Shown piece by piece: positions 10,930 to 20,736 of a DNA stretch of 56,754 nucleotides. Numbering within the stretch: position 1 is the first letter of the stretch; each line of letters begins with the position of its first letter. Under the pieces are notes generated by a model. It worked only from the letters and a program-made list of their open reading frames with translations, was not told where the DNA came from and made no database searches. The translations under genes were made by a program, and so were the position numbers. The DNA comes from Bacillus canaveralius (GTDB taxonomy: Bacteria; Bacillota; Bacilli; Bacillales; Cytobacillaceae), in NCBI RefSeq assembly GCF_002860125.1, contig NZ_PGVA01000055.1:1-56754 (forward strand), read 5' to 3'.

Positions 10930-11745
10930 TTAACCCCTTTCGATTTCCAAGCCGGGAACTTCTGGTCCATTTTTTAGACTCCCCATATTTCGCTTATAAA
11001 TTAATTGCAGTCCCTTCAGAGTCAAAAACGGATCGATAATGTTAATTATTTCAGATTCTTTCGCGATTAAGTTAGCCAGTCCGCCAGTGGCAATAACATG
11101 CGGATCTTGCCGGCTTTGAAGCTTCATTCTTTTAACAATTCCCTCAACTTGGCCAACATAACCGTAAAAAATCCCTGCCTGCATTGCGGCAACGGTATTT
11201 TTTCCGACAATTTCATCAGGCCTGACAATTTCAATCCTCGGCAGCTTCGCTGCTTTGGAATACAACGCTTCTGTTGAGATGCTAATTCCCGGGGCAATTG
11301 CGCCTCCCATGTACTGTTTACGCTCATTAATATAGCAATAGGTGGTTGCGGTTCCAAAGTCGACAATAATAAGCGGGCTCCCATATTCATGTATGGCCGC
11401 AACTGCATTAACAATCCGGTCTGCCCCAACTTCCCGGGGATTTTCATACTTAATATTCAAACCTGTTTTAATGCCTGGTCCAACAACAAGAGGCTTTAGG
11501 TTAAAATACTTTTGGCACATTCTTTCGAGAACAAACATGATCGGTGGTACAACTGAAGAGATAATGATTCCATCTATTTCTGAAAAAGAAAGTTTTTCGT
11601 GTTCAAACAAGGATTTTATAAGCATTCCATATTCATCTTCGGTTTTGGAACGATTCGTTTCTATCCGCCAATGGTGCTTTAACTCATCGCCGGCAAAAAC
11701 TCCGAGTACCATATTCGTATTTCCAATATCAAAAACAAAGATCAA
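10930..11745 (-). CDS. coaX: Type III pantothenate kinase
   Basis: First step of coenzyme A synthesis. The ASKHA-fold protein has FDIGNTN (phosphate loop), [44 protein letters not shown] and [19 protein letters not shown], all typical of CoaX. A TTG at 11745 with GTGGTGAG four nt upstream gives [11 protein letters not shown], 271 aa, in line with B. subtilis CoaX (258 aa). The frame remains open to 11781. It begins a cluster with hslO and yacD. Confidence 0.94.
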   Translation of the reverse strand: MIFVFDIGNTNMVLGVFAGDELKHHWRIETNRSKTEDEYGMLIKSLFEHEKLSFSEIDGIIISSVVPPIMFVLERMCQKYFNLKPLVVGPGIKTGLNIKYENPREVGADRIVNAVAAIHEYGSPLIIVDFGTATTYCYINERKQYMGGAIAPGISISTEALYSKAAKLPRIEIVRPDEIVGKNTVAAMQAGIFYGYVGQVEGIVKRMKLQSRQDPHVIATGGLANLIAKESEIINIIDPFLTLKGLQLIYKRNMGSLKNGPEVPGLEIERG

Positions 11746-11874
11746 CAGACTCACCACTTCATTGTATATTCGTTTTTTCATTGCCCATCATATCACAGAT
11801 TCCAAAAAGGTTGCGAAAATAACATATCACAGTGGACTAGAATTGCTCCATAACCGAGGATTTTATAATGAAGC

Positions 11875-11906
11875 AAAAAAAAGGATGCCCTTTTTAAGAG
11901 CACCCT
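11875..11906 (-). terminator. Intrinsic terminator of ftsH
   Basis: Nine-pair stem (AGGGTGCTC / GGGCATCCT, two G-U) followed by eight T on the minus strand, about 45 nt after the ftsH stop. Confidence 0.85.
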
Positions 11907-11950
11907 ATCTTATATTTAGTATTGTAAAACGTTCAGCGAACCAGTTTCAT

Positions 11951-13957
11951 TTACGAATTGCGGCGGTCTTCATCAATATCTCTTGGTGAATCCAGATCGC
12001 TTCCTACTGGAATTTCCTTGATACCCTCATGGTCTTGAGGAGGAAGTTCGTCATCCTTTTTACTATTAATATTCACCTTGATATCGCCGTTATCTCCTGT
12101 TTCAGCAGGCGAAACCGGACGTTCAGGCAATTTGCCGTTCTCGACCAAATATTTTATCTGTTCAGCATCAAGTGTTTCAACTTCCAATAGCGTAGTGGCT
12201 ATTAAATCAAGCTTGTCGCGATTTTCTGTTAAAACATTTTTTGCTTTTTCATAACAATCTTTAATGATCCGCTGAATTTCAAGATCGATTTCATAAGCAA
12301 TCTTATCAGAGTAGTTTTGCTCATTATGGATATCACGGCCAAGGAAAACCTGTCCGCCTTGACCTTGACCAAACTGAAGCGGCCCCAGCTTATCGCTCAT
12401 CCCATATTCTGTTACCATCCGGCGTGCGATTGCTGTTGCACGCTGGAAGTCATTATGAGCTCCTGTGCTCACTTCGCCAAAGACAACTTCTTCGGCTACA
12501 CGCCCGCCCAGCAAACCAACAATTTTGTCAAGCAGCTCGGGCTTTGTCATAAGATAACGATCCTCTTTCGGCAGCATCACTGCATAACCGCCTGCCTGTC
12601 CACGAGGTACAATCGTCACTTTATGAACGGTTTCAGCTTCATCAAGCATTAAACCGATAACGGTATGTCCCGCTTCATGGAAGGCAACAATTTTACGTTC
12701 TTTTTGTGAAACGACACGGCTCGTTTTCGCCGGACCGGCAATGACCCGATCTGTCGCTTCATCGATATCTTCCATGTCAACCTTCTTCTTGTTTCGACGG
12801 GCCGCTACAAGCGCAGCCTCATTCAATAGATTTTCTAAATCAGCTCCGGAGAATCCCGGTGTCCGCGCAGCAATGCTCTTTAAGTTTACCGACTCCTCAA
12901 GCGGTTTATTGCGGGCATGAACCTTGAGGACCGCTTCCCGCCCAATAACATCCGGCCGGTCAACCGTAATCTGCCGGTCAAAACGTCCTGGACGCAATAA
13001 CGCCGGGTCTAAAATGTCAGGTCTGTTTGTAGCTGCAATGATGATAATCCCTTCATTTGCACCAAAACCATCCATTTCAACAAGGAGCTGGTTCAACGTT
13101 TGCTCCCGCTCATCATGGCCTCCGCCTAAACCGGCACCGCGCTGGCGTCCGACTGCATCAATTTCATCAATAAAAATAATACACGGCGCATTTTTTTTAG
13201 CCGTTTCAAATAAATCACGAACACGGGATGCACCAACCCCGACAAACATTTCAACAAAATCCGATCCGCTTATTGAGAAGAACGGAACGCCCGCTTCACC
13301 GGCTACAGCCCGAGCAAGCAGGGTTTTCCCTGTACCTGGAGGGCCCACTAACAGGACACCTTTCGGAATACGTGCTCCAAGTTCCGCAAATTTGCGGGGA
13401 TCTTTTAAAAATTCAACCACTTCAACAAGCTCTTGTTTTTCTTCATCCGCACCCGCAACATCTTTGAAACGGACCTTTTTCTTATCTTCGTTGTAAAGCT
13501 TCGCCTTGCTTTTACCAAAGTTCATGACCCGGCTGCCGCCGCCCTGAGCCTGGTTCAGCAAGAAGAAGAACAAGATAAAGATGATAACAAACGGAATAAT
13601 CGACGTGAAGAATGTTACCCAGCCGCTCGTTTCTTTGGCAGGCATGATGTTAACTACATCAATTTCCCCGGCCGCGGCCGCTTCGTTAATGCGGTCAAGA
13701 ATAGTGTCACTCGGCCAAACATAAGTCAGGAAATACTCGTCTTCTTTATATCCTTCGAGCTGTCCGCGCACCTCATAAACGCCCCTTACAGGCTCTGTCG
13801 AAAGATTCTCTATCTTTCCGTTTTCCAGGTGCTCTACAAATGTGTCGTAAGATATATCTTTTGTTGGTTCGTTGCTGCCGCTAAAAAAGCTAACAACCCC
13901 AATAATGACTAAAAATATTAATAAATAAAAGATGGTATTACGGAAGATCCGATTCAT
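11951..13957 (-). CDS. ftsH: ATP-dependent membrane zinc metalloprotease FtsH
   Basis: Membrane AAA+ protease that degrades misassembled membrane proteins and regulators; in Bacillus it is also needed for sporulation and stress survival. The 668-aa protein has two transmembrane segments (about 8-26 and 113-135) around an extracytoplasmic loop, Walker A GPPGTGKT (205-212), Walker B IIFIDEID, second region of homology RPGRFDR and the zinc site HEAGH (427-431). The acidic C-terminal tail is variable in the family. It has its own promoter and terminator. Confidence 0.97.
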   Translation of the reverse strand: MNRIFRNTIFYLLIFLVIIGVVSFFSGSNEPTKDISYDTFVEHLENGKIENLSTEPVRGVYEVRGQLEGYKEDEYFLTYVWPSDTILDRINEAAAAGEIDVVNIMPAKETSGWVTFFTSIIPFVIIFILFFFLLNQAQGGGSRVMNFGKSKAKLYNEDKKKVRFKDVAGADEEKQELVEVVEFLKDPRKFAELGARIPKGVLLVGPPGTGKTLLARAVAGEAGVPFFSISGSDFVEMFVGVGASRVRDLFETAKKNAPCIIFIDEIDAVGRQRGAGLGGGHDEREQTLNQLLVEMDGFGANEGIIIIAATNRPDILDPALLRPGRFDRQITVDRPDVIGREAVLKVHARNKPLEESVNLKSIAARTPGFSGADLENLLNEAALVAARRNKKKVDMEDIDEATDRVIAGPAKTSRVVSQKERKIVAFHEAGHTVIGLMLDEAETVHKVTIVPRGQAGGYAVMLPKEDRYLMTKPELLDKIVGLLGGRVAEEVVFGEVSTGAHNDFQRATAIARRMVTEYGMSDKLGPLQFGQGQGGQVFLGRDIHNEQNYSDKIAYEIDLEIQRIIKDCYEKAKNVLTENRDKLDLIATTLLEVETLDAEQIKYLVENGKLPERPVSPAETGDNGDIKVNINSKKDDELPPQDHEGIKEIPVGSDLDSPRDIDEDRRNS

Positions 13958-13993
13958 CTCTTACCTCCTCCCACAGTAAACAAACTATATAAA

Positions 13994-14023
13994 ATAGTAT
14001 CATAGAAAATCATGTCGATACAA
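13994..14023 (-). promoter_or_regulatory. Probable ftsH promoter (sigma-A)
   Basis: -35 TTGTAT (14018-14023) and -10 TACTAT (13994-13999) with an 18-bp spacer, 37 nt upstream of the ftsH ATG and its GGAGGAGG ribosome-binding site. Confidence 0.55.
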
Positions 14024-14088
14024 GGAATAACCCTTATGTGAATGCTTGTTTCTCTTGACAGCCTGAAATTCCTCTTCATAGCTTTTGC

Positions 14089-14634
14089 TCAAACATTATT
14101 GCTGTATACCTCCGGTTTTAAAACCCCAATATATGGAAGGTTACGATACTTTTCTGCATAATCGAGACCGTAACCCACTACAAACTCGTCAGGAACGATA
14201 AATCCTACATAATCAGCGCTAATATCAGCCCTTCTTCCGGATGGCTTATCAAGCAGCGTGACAATCTTGATTGATTTTGCTTTTCGGTAGCGAAACAACT
14301 CAACCAGATAGCTCAGTGTTAAGCCGCTGTCGATAATATCTTCGATAATTAAAATATCCCTGCCTTCAACCGATGTGTCTAAATCCTTTAAGATTTTTAC
14401 TTCACCGGAAGAAACCATCGCATTGCCATAGCTTGAAACATCCATAAAGTCCATTTCAAGATAGGTATCAATTCGTTTTAAGAGATCGCCCATAAAAGGC
14501 AAAGCTCCCTTTAAAACACCGATCGCCAGTGGAAAACGGTCTTGATATTCTGCTGTTAACTCGAAGGCAAGATCCTTTATTTTTTCCTGGATCTCCTTTT
14601 CCGAAATTAGAACTTTCTCAATATCATTGTGCAT
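14089..14634 (-). CDS. hprT: Hypoxanthine-guanine phosphoribosyltransferase
   Basis: Purine salvage: converts hypoxanthine or guanine plus PRPP to IMP or GMP. At 181 aa it has family length. The PRPP loop is [11 protein letters not shown], and the [11 protein letters not shown] and [38 protein letters not shown] segments are typical. It follows tilS by 22 nt, the tilS-hprT-ftsH order of many Firmicutes; in B. subtilis HprT and TilS together regulate ftsH. Confidence 0.96.
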   Translation of the reverse strand: MHNDIEKVLISEKEIQEKIKDLAFELTAEYQDRFPLAIGVLKGALPFMGDLLKRIDTYLEMDFMDVSSYGNAMVSSGEVKILKDLDTSVEGRDILIIEDIIDSGLTLSYLVELFRYRKAKSIKIVTLLDKPSGRRADISADYVGFIVPDEFVVGYGLDYAEKYRNLPYIGVLKPEVYSNNV

Positions 14635-14656
14635 AAATGGTGTGCCCCCTAGAAGA

Positions 14657-16045
14657 TCATTGCTTTTTATATGTTAACAGGATATAGCTTGCATCGTCGG
14701 ATTTCTTAATAGGCAGGCTTGATTTTTTCAAGCCGGGCAGCCAGATGATATTGCCATCCTTATCCGTTACAATTGGCCATTCTTCCCGTTCGGACAGCGG
14801 AATCTTACGATCAATAAAGACAGCCTTTATCTTTTTTGTCCCTGTCATCCCTTTGATCGACATACGATCACCATTCTTCCTGGTCCTGATGATAATCGGG
14901 AATTGGACAGCACCGCTTTGAAAACAAAAACGGTCCAAGCCGTTATCGGACTCGCAGTCTTCGACGGTTTCTATTGTGATAACCCCTCCATTTGGCAAAT
15001 TGACTGTTCCTGTTTTTGTAATTTCTATATAAAAAGGATGTATTTCGGCCTTTTCAAACTGAAAATGACAATTATCATAAGAACGGACAACTTTTAAGTC
15101 GTTAGGGAAATCCAGTGTTCCGGAAGGTTGAGGGCTGTTAAACAGCGAAAGAACTTGATCAATATGTATAGCAGAAAGAGAAGCAGGTTTTTCCTGATAA
15201 AGATAGTTTAATATTAGTTGAATCCCTCTCCTTTGTAAAGGCATTGGCATTGCGCGAAACGTTTTGCGGTCGATTGTGAGTTTGCCGGGATCCTTGTTCT
15301 TGATTACTGTATTCATTTTTTGGACAGTTAATTCGCGCAACAGCTCTTCATCGTCCTTTAGTTCCTCGCTAAAACGCTGGAATTGCTCGTGAACGCGTGG
15401 GTTTTCATCTTTTAAGAATGGCAGGACGTTTATCCGAAACCGGTTTCGTAAATAAATGCTTTTGTCGTTACTGTGATCCCGGCGCGGCTCCAGGTGATGC
15501 CTCTGACAATAACCCTCAATTTCCTGCTTGGAAACACACAAAAACGGCCTGATAATTTCCCGATTGGCAAATGGACGTTTAAACAAAATACCAGCTCTTG
15601 CCATTCCTGTGCTTCCACGTGTAAGCCTCATCAGTATCGTTTCAATTTGGTCATCGCCATGATGACCAAGTGCAAGAAGGTCGACATCGTTGTTGTTTAT
15701 TACTTGTTCGTAAAAATCGTAGCGGCAATCACGCGCCGCTGTTTGCGAACTTTTCCCGGTTTTCTCCATATATTCAGCTACGTTAATTTGCGCCATTTCA
15801 AATGGGATATTGCGCTGAAAACAAAACTCCTTTACAAACATCGCTTCTTTATATGATACCTCTCCACGGAACATATGGTCGACATGAGCAGCCATAACAG
15901 TATGTCCCCAGCTCGCCTGCCTGCTCCATAGATAATGAAGCAAAGCGAGAGAGTCAGGTCCGCCTGAGACTCCAATCAGAATCCGCTTGCCTCGCAAATT
16001 TTGCCGATGGCTTTTAAGAAAATCCTCTACCTTTTTTTCTAACAT
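14657..16045 (-). CDS. tilS: tRNA(Ile)-lysidine synthase
   Basis: ATP-dependent enzyme that converts the wobble C of tRNA-Ile(CAU) to lysidine, so that it reads AUA. The 462-aa protein has the N-type PP-loop SGGPDS (residues 27-32), HVDHMFRG and [18 protein letters not shown] in the catalytic domain, and the TilS C-terminal domain (ending [11 protein letters not shown]). AAGGAAG precedes the ATG at 16045. The 117-nt gap to yabT shows no clear terminator. Confidence 0.95.
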   Translation of the reverse strand: MLEKKVEDFLKSHRQNLRGKRILIGVSGGPDSLALLHYLWSRQASWGHTVMAAHVDHMFRGEVSYKEAMFVKEFCFQRNIPFEMAQINVAEYMEKTGKSSQTAARDCRYDFYEQVINNNDVDLLALGHHGDDQIETILMRLTRGSTGMARAGILFKRPFANREIIRPFLCVSKQEIEGYCQRHHLEPRRDHSNDKSIYLRNRFRINVLPFLKDENPRVHEQFQRFSEELKDDEELLRELTVQKMNTVIKNKDPGKLTIDRKTFRAMPMPLQRRGIQLILNYLYQEKPASLSAIHIDQVLSLFNSPQPSGTLDFPNDLKVVRSYDNCHFQFEKAEIHPFYIEITKTGTVNLPNGGVITIETVEDCESDNGLDRFCFQSGAVQFPIIIRTRKNGDRMSIKGMTGTKKIKAVFIDRKIPLSEREEWPIVTDKDGNIIWLPGLKKSSLPIKKSDDASYILLTYKKQ

Positions 16046-16162
16046 TTTTAATCTTCCTTAGGCTTTCCAAAATATTTAGTTCCATTTACCCTTATGCCAT
16101 GTTCAACAAACAAATAAAAAGTTCCTTATTGTTAGTTTGTACGTGTTAAACAAAAAAAGGTT

Positions 16163-17137
16163 TCATAAAATTTGCCCATACACGTAAACAGCATACAGAA
16201 TAAAAATAACAAAAATAACTAAGACCGTCTCGGTTAAATTGCCCTTCTTTTTTTGTTTTTTATAGGTCTGGCGGCTCCGCGCCTGGCGAGTCCCCCGGCT
16301 GCCAACCGCATGAGGAACGGCTTTGTTTTTATCGCGGCGGTTTATCTCTATAATATCATGCCTCATAGCTGCTGCCGATTGATATTGCCCTTCAAGAGCC
16401 TTCTTAATGATGTTTTCATAGCTTTGAAGTTCATTTTTTTGCCTGATCGCAGAAATCAGCTGGTTAAGCCCCCCTGTTGTTTTTACAAATCTTTTTGGAT
16501 AGGCGCTATTAATGATGATCATTCCAGCCGCAAACAAATCGTACGCTGGGTCTGCTTTCCGGGACCCCAAACCCCAGTAGCCCCTGTCATAAAACTCGGT
16601 AAACTCTTTAATCGCTCTTCCTTGAATCGTTGTTCCGCCAACATCAATACACCTGATTGTCGGAGGAGGACCGGTAATTATTAAGTTTTCCGGCTTTAAG
16701 TCGCCAAATACCCAGCCTTTTTGATGGAGCTTTTCAAGGTCTGATAGAAGCTGGAGCACTAAGACGCTTACCCACGCTTTCCCTTTTTGCTGTATAAAGG
16801 ACATAAAATCCGGCCCATGGATATACTCCATCGTATAGAAAGAGATTTTGCCTGCTTTCGTTTCCCAATCATCAACATCGAGTAAAGAAGGCCCAAGGGC
16901 TAAACCCTGGGCCTTTGCAAACGATTTTAACACATTGACCTCTGAGGTTATCGACATTCCATTTTCGCTCATTTTGATTGCAACATGCTGATTTTGAAAT
17001 TCCGCTAAATAAACAATCCCATTAGCTCCACAGCCAAGCTCTTTTATGATTGTATAACGGTTTCCGTGCCATTTCCCTTTTACGATCGTACCCGGGGTTA
17101 CTTTAAATTGATTCTTCAAAGAATTGTTCATCATCAC
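16163..17137 (-). CDS. yabT: Membrane-bound Hanks-type Ser/Thr kinase (YabT-like)
   Basis: Sporulation-associated kinase with a C-terminal anchor. Kinase motifs: glycine loop GCGANGIVYLA, Lys55 (HVAIK), catalytic loop FGDLKPEN (Asp146, Lys148, Asn151; the HRD His/Arg are not kept) and the metal-binding Asp165 in a DVG, not DFG, motif. A basic linker precedes a hydrophobic segment (about 304-320), so the kinase domain faces the cytoplasm. B. subtilis YabT is DNA-activated and acts on RecA during spore development; the same role is inferred. The start may be GTG 17137 or the ATGs that follow; AAGGAG lies upstream. It overlaps the yabS 3' end by 35 bp. Confidence 0.92.
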   Translation of the reverse strand: MMMNNSLKNQFKVTPGTIVKGKWHGNRYTIIKELGCGANGIVYLAEFQNQHVAIKMSENGMSITSEVNVLKSFAKAQGLALGPSLLDVDDWETKAGKISFYTMEYIHGPDFMSFIQQKGKAWVSVLVLQLLSDLEKLHQKGWVFGDLKPENLIITGPPPTIRCIDVGGTTIQGRAIKEFTEFYDRGYWGLGSRKADPAYDLFAAGMIIINSAYPKRFVKTTGGLNQLISAIRQKNELQSYENIIKKALEGQYQSAAAMRHDIIEINRRDKNKAVPHAVGSRGTRQARSRQTYKKQKKKGNLTETVLVIFVIFILYAVYVYGQIL

Positions 17138-17840
17138 GAGAAAGCAGACTCCTTAACGAACGTTTTTTCTTGAATGACGTTAGTGCTTCGCGGAGCGCCG
17201 GGCCGGTAGGAGTCATTCCTCCTGTCGATAGCTTTGAAAAAATGCTTGTCAGAGATTCAAGCTTTGGTGTCCAATCCAATAATTTTTCGACATCATTCCT
17301 TTTCCCGGGAAATACAAATACCGAAAATTGATTATCGCCTGTACGGGCATTCAAGCTGAGGGACAAGTCCAACAATGCTTCTTTTACTGTTGGAAGCTTA
17401 TGTTTCATGCTTGCACTTGTGTCGACAAGAATCAACACTTCTAATTCAACCGTCTCGCCCAGCTCGTCAACAACCTCCATAACCTCTCCTCTTTTCTCAG
17501 GCGGGAGATCCTCAACTGTTTGCGAGCGGCCAAGAATTTGCTGCAACTCCTTATTAACAACACCCTGCAGTGTTTGAGTCATTGCTTTTCTCGTTACCAT
17601 CTGCACGGTCTGTGACAGCTGTTGGGAATAGACGACCTGACTGACGCCGCCTCCCGACATCGCAATATTGTCGATTTCCTTCATACCCTGTTCATCTATT
17701 ACATCCTGTTCCATAACTCCAATGACATTGACCGTTATTCCCTGCTCCTTTGCTAACGCCGCCATAGCGACCGGGTCTTCCCCGTGATTCGAACATCCAT
17801 CAGTAATAAGTAAAATTTGTTTTAACGTTCCCGTTTTCAT
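17103..17840 (-). CDS. yabS: vWA-domain protein YabS
   Basis: 245-aa soluble protein of unknown function. The vWA signature is present in permuted order: LLITDGCSNHGEDP (the late beta-strand and MIDAS Asp14) stands at the N-terminus, while LILVDTSASMK (MIDAS DxSxS, residues 140-144) and GMTPTG (MIDAS Thr) come near the C-terminus. The ATG at 17840 is supported by GGAGGGG six nt upstream and by a sigma-F-like promoter 31-59 bp upstream, so the open frame back to 17972 is not used. It lies between spoIIE and yabT, as in B. subtilis. Confidence 0.9.
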   Translation of the reverse strand: MKTGTLKQILLITDGCSNHGEDPVAMAALAKEQGITVNVIGVMEQDVIDEQGMKEIDNIAMSGGGVSQVVYSQQLSQTVQMVTRKAMTQTLQGVVNKELQQILGRSQTVEDLPPEKRGEVMEVVDELGETVELEVLILVDTSASMKHKLPTVKEALLDLSLSLNARTGDNQFSVFVFPGKRNDVEKLLDWTPKLESLTSIFSKLSTGGMTPTGPALREALTSFKKKRSLRSLLSRDDEQFFEESI

Positions 17841-17870
17841 AGAGTTCCCCTCCGTCTTCGAATTGTTACC

Positions 17871-17899
17871 ATTTTCGACGACAATGAAGGGATTTATAC
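17871..17899 (-). promoter_or_regulatory. Sigma-F-like promoter of yabS-yabT
   Basis: GTATA (17895-17899), a 15-bp spacer and GTCGAAAAT (17871-17879). This matches the sigma-F pattern GYATA-N15-GGNNANANT except at the second -10 position. It lies between the spoIIE stop and the yabS start; forespore expression of these genes is reported in B. subtilis. Confidence 0.55.
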
Positions 17900-17929
17900 A
17901 TATTCCTGAAGAGACGCAATTTTGTGGGG

Positions 17930-20416
17930 TCAGGCCCTTTTGCGAATGCCTTGAACAGGTATCGACGACCATTTCGGCGTGTTATGTTGAATCTTCGCGA
18001 CAACTACTGTCATATCGTCCTCGATTAAACCCGTCCGGGAACGGATCACATCTTCCATAATTAAATCAGCAACCTGTTGCGGGTCATCCGTTTGCAGCTC
18101 CTGGATTTTTCTTTTCATCCATAGATCATAGTTTTCGACGTGCTTCGGCCCTTCAAACACACCATCACTCATCATAATAAGAAGGTCTCCGGCTTTGAGT
18201 TGTTCACTGACAACATCGACCTCAAATTCGTGAAGAAATCCCATTGGAAGGTTGCTTGCCTGAATCTTGATCACTTTGCTGCCCCTCTTAATAAAACTGG
18301 GAGTTGAGCCAATTTTCAGGAATTTAATTGCGGCATTTTGCAAATCAACCATGGCAAGATCCAAGGTTGAAAAAATTTCGTCTGTGGTCCTTAAGGATAA
18401 AACCGAGTTTACTGATTTTATCGCTACTTTTTCTTCAATGCCTGATTGCAAAATTTGCTGCAATAACAACAATGTTTCCTGGCTTTCGGAATGGGCCCTT
18501 TCCCCGTTTCCCATGCCATCGCTGATCGCAATTGCAAATTTCCCTGTCCCGAGCTCGATCATCGAGTAGCTATCACCCGAAACAAAACCACCGTCCTTTG
18601 CCGCATGTGCTACGCCGGTTTCAACCATGTAAGCTTTTGCAGACCGAAAAGTAATCTGGCATAAACCGCCTGGATAGCTGCCGCACTCTTCCTTGTTCAC
18701 GACAATCGTTTCTTCCAAAATGTCAGACAGCATTGGGGCAATCAGCTTTTCACATTCCCCATGCCCATTGCAGTACGGAATCGCCATATCAATATCGACA
18801 TTGCCCTGCTCCAGGCTATATATTTCGACTTGTTCAATTTGAATGCCAAAATCCCGGAGCGCATCAAGAATTAATTCTTCCTGCTTGTGATGATTTTCCC
18901 GTTCCCGTTGAATCTCTTTTGCAAAATCACCCATTACTTCAGAAACACCTAACAGTTGGTCGGCTACGAGCCTTCGGCTTTCCTGGACTTGTTTTTTCAA
19001 GCGTTGATTGGCCTGGTAATACGTTAACTGCTGCTGCATCACTTCATAAACTTTTTTCGACCTCGAGCAATGCTTGTCCCATTCCCTTGTCAGCCCTTGC
19101 GAAACAATTCCAGCATTTTGATCCATTTCCATCATAATTTCCTTCATGTAATCATAGGTTGTATTAAAGTTTCTCGTCCAGCAATGCTCTTTCTTAAAAC
19201 AAGTCTGGCAAGTCTTTTCGGTTACATTGCTTAAGAAATAATCCAATTCCCGGTCGGAAGAGTCTCGCTCCGCCATCGATTCATCAAAGGAAGAGAAGCT
19301 TCGTGACAGAGATTGGAAAACGGTTGAAAACTGGGCAACGCGCTGCGCTGTCACATCCCGCATTTTTCTCATATATTGCTGTTGTTCTGCCGCATATTCG
19401 GGAGTTCCCGGAATATATTTGGCAAGCCTCGATGTCAATGCCGATGGAGTTAGAAAGAATAAAAAAGCAGCTGCCGATGTTTCCAGAATGGTCGTTGTCA
19501 GCAGTTCTCCACCTTCTCCATACATGCCGATCAGCAGGGTTGCAATATATAAACCAATTGCCACCCCTATCTTTTTGCCTTCTTTTAAAAGGCCGCCCAG
19601 CAGGCCGGAAAATGCGAGCAGGCTCATATTGAAAAAACTCGTAACGTTGGCAAGGCTAAAGATCAAGCCTGTTACTACACCAACTGTCGAGCCTACAGTC
19701 GCTCCGGCCACAAACGCAAACAACAGAACAAGATAGCGTGACATAATATGTTCGACAGATAGATCATAAACCGACCAGCCAATTGTTCCTGTCATCACAG
19801 ATGCAAGCATAATAATCAAGCAGACAATTTCCTCTGTTTTGAGTGATTGCCTCCGTTTACTTGGCGACAACAACGGAAGGCTCTGTAAAAAAATTAAGGT
19901 CAAGATATAGCCAAGACTGGCTTCGACTCCGGACATCAGTCCATCAAAAAGAGTGATCTGCCCGGTGATCACGAATCCGGAAGCTAGCTTTCCGCTTAAT
20001 AAAACAAATAAGACATAGAGCGGCATTGCTTTCAGTTCATTTTTTAACCATTTCTTTGTGATCCGAAAAACGATTAAAAAAAGGGCTACTATTCCCCCGG
20101 TAATTGCCGCCTCCGTTATGGATAAAGTCGCTGCACCTGCCAGGACGCCAATGAGCGCCAGCGGAGCCTTATCCCTCCTGACATAATAAACTGCCGCAAA
20201 AAAAGCAAGGCTGAATGGTGTAAGCTGTGCCAATATCAGCGCTCTCCCCAGCAAGAATCCAATCAACAGCAAAAGGAAACCGTTTTTCAGAAAAAACGCT
20301 TCGAGTTTTAATTGAAATTTATGTAAACCATTGGCGAGTTCTATTTTAGGACCTTCAAAATTTACCTCCGCGACGGGTTCTATCAGATTCCGTTCGACCT
20401 TTCCCATAAACCCCAC
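17930..20416 (-). CDS. spoIIE: Stage II sporulation protein E, PP2C-type phosphatase
   Basis: Dephosphorylates the anti-anti-sigma factor SpoIIAA to release sigma-F in the forespore, and interacts with FtsZ at the polar septum. The 828-aa protein has about ten transmembrane helices in the first ~330 residues, a coiled regulatory and FtsZ-binding region with a CQTCFKKEHCW cysteine cluster, and a C-terminal PPM phosphatase domain (AIAISDGMGNGERAHSES, LLIMMSDGVFEGP, DDMTVVVAKI; metal-binding Asp residues). Length matches B. subtilis SpoIIE (827 aa). It is monocistronic under a Spo0A-type promoter, with yabS-yabT behind it. Confidence 0.97.
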   Translation of the reverse strand: MGFMGKVERNLIEPVAEVNFEGPKIELANGLHKFQLKLEAFFLKNGFLLLLIGFLLGRALILAQLTPFSLAFFAAVYYVRRDKAPLALIGVLAGAATLSITEAAITGGIVALFLIVFRITKKWLKNELKAMPLYVLFVLLSGKLASGFVITGQITLFDGLMSGVEASLGYILTLIFLQSLPLLSPSKRRQSLKTEEIVCLIIMLASVMTGTIGWSVYDLSVEHIMSRYLVLLFAFVAGATVGSTVGVVTGLIFSLANVTSFFNMSLLAFSGLLGGLLKEGKKIGVAIGLYIATLLIGMYGEGGELLTTTILETSAAAFLFFLTPSALTSRLAKYIPGTPEYAAEQQQYMRKMRDVTAQRVAQFSTVFQSLSRSFSSFDESMAERDSSDRELDYFLSNVTEKTCQTCFKKEHCWTRNFNTTYDYMKEIMMEMDQNAGIVSQGLTREWDKHCSRSKKVYEVMQQQLTYYQANQRLKKQVQESRRLVADQLLGVSEVMGDFAKEIQRERENHHKQEELILDALRDFGIQIEQVEIYSLEQGNVDIDMAIPYCNGHGECEKLIAPMLSDILEETIVVNKEECGSYPGGLCQITFRSAKAYMVETGVAHAAKDGGFVSGDSYSMIELGTGKFAIAISDGMGNGERAHSESQETLLLLQQILQSGIEEKVAIKSVNSVLSLRTTDEIFSTLDLAMVDLQNAAIKFLKIGSTPSFIKRGSKVIKIQASNLPMGFLHEFEVDVVSEQLKAGDLLIMMSDGVFEGPKHVENYDLWMKRKIQELQTDDPQQVADLIMEDVIRSRTGLIEDDMTVVVAKIQHNTPKWSSIPVQGIRKRA

Positions 20417-20441
20417 TCCTCGTTTTCATATTATTGCCACA

Positions 20442-20474
20442 ATTATAAGAGTGTCGTTTATAAAAGTTTGTCAA
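20442..20474 (-). promoter_or_regulatory. spoIIE promoter with 21-bp spacer (Spo0A-dependent sigma-A type)
   Basis: Perfect -35 TTGACA (20469-20474) and -10 TATAAT (20442-20447), separated by 21 bp rather than 17. The same abnormal spacing is known for B. subtilis spoIIE and makes the promoter depend on Spo0A-P. Confidence 0.85.
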
Positions 20475-20500
20475 AATGCCGGACAACCCATTAAATTTCG

Positions 20501-20507
20501 TTCGACT
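20501..20507 (-). promoter_or_regulatory. Candidate Spo0A box upstream of spoIIE
   Basis: AGTCGAA on the minus strand, 6/7 match to the 0A box TGTCGAA, about 27 bp upstream of the -35. The adjacent TTTTCGA may be a weaker site. Confidence 0.45.
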
Positions 20508-20684
20508 CATTCATCGAAAATTCTTTAATAATGAACGTGCCTGAGCATTTTTATCCAGGTCGATTAGAGGCTAATTTCTCATTTATCGACCAGCGATGCA
20601 TGATTAAATTCAGCGTTATTATCTGATAGAAATATTTCACGACAATATGTATTTGGCAGGCGACATTTTCCTCTGAAAATCTAG

Positions 20685-20713
20685 TTGACATAGCCTTTTT
20701 TACTATGTATTAT
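20685..20713 (+). promoter_or_regulatory. Promoter of the tRNA-Met/tRNA-Glu pair
   Basis: Perfect -35 TTGACA (20685-20690), 17-bp spacer, -10 TATTAT (20708-20713). It lies 23 nt before tRNA-Met on the plus strand, so the tRNAs have a transcription unit of their own. Confidence 0.85.
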
Positions 20714-20736
20714 ATTTCTTGTGCCAAAAAATCTAT

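Noticed and set aside
11342-11989. 215-codon plus-strand frame across coaX and the ftsH terminator
   Set aside because: It shadows coaX and runs through an intrinsic terminator; composition is not protein-like.
12924-13496. 190-codon open frame antisense to ftsH
   Set aside because: Exact shadow of the highly conserved AAA+ region, Ser/Pro/Arg-rich, with no ribosome-binding site or promoter.
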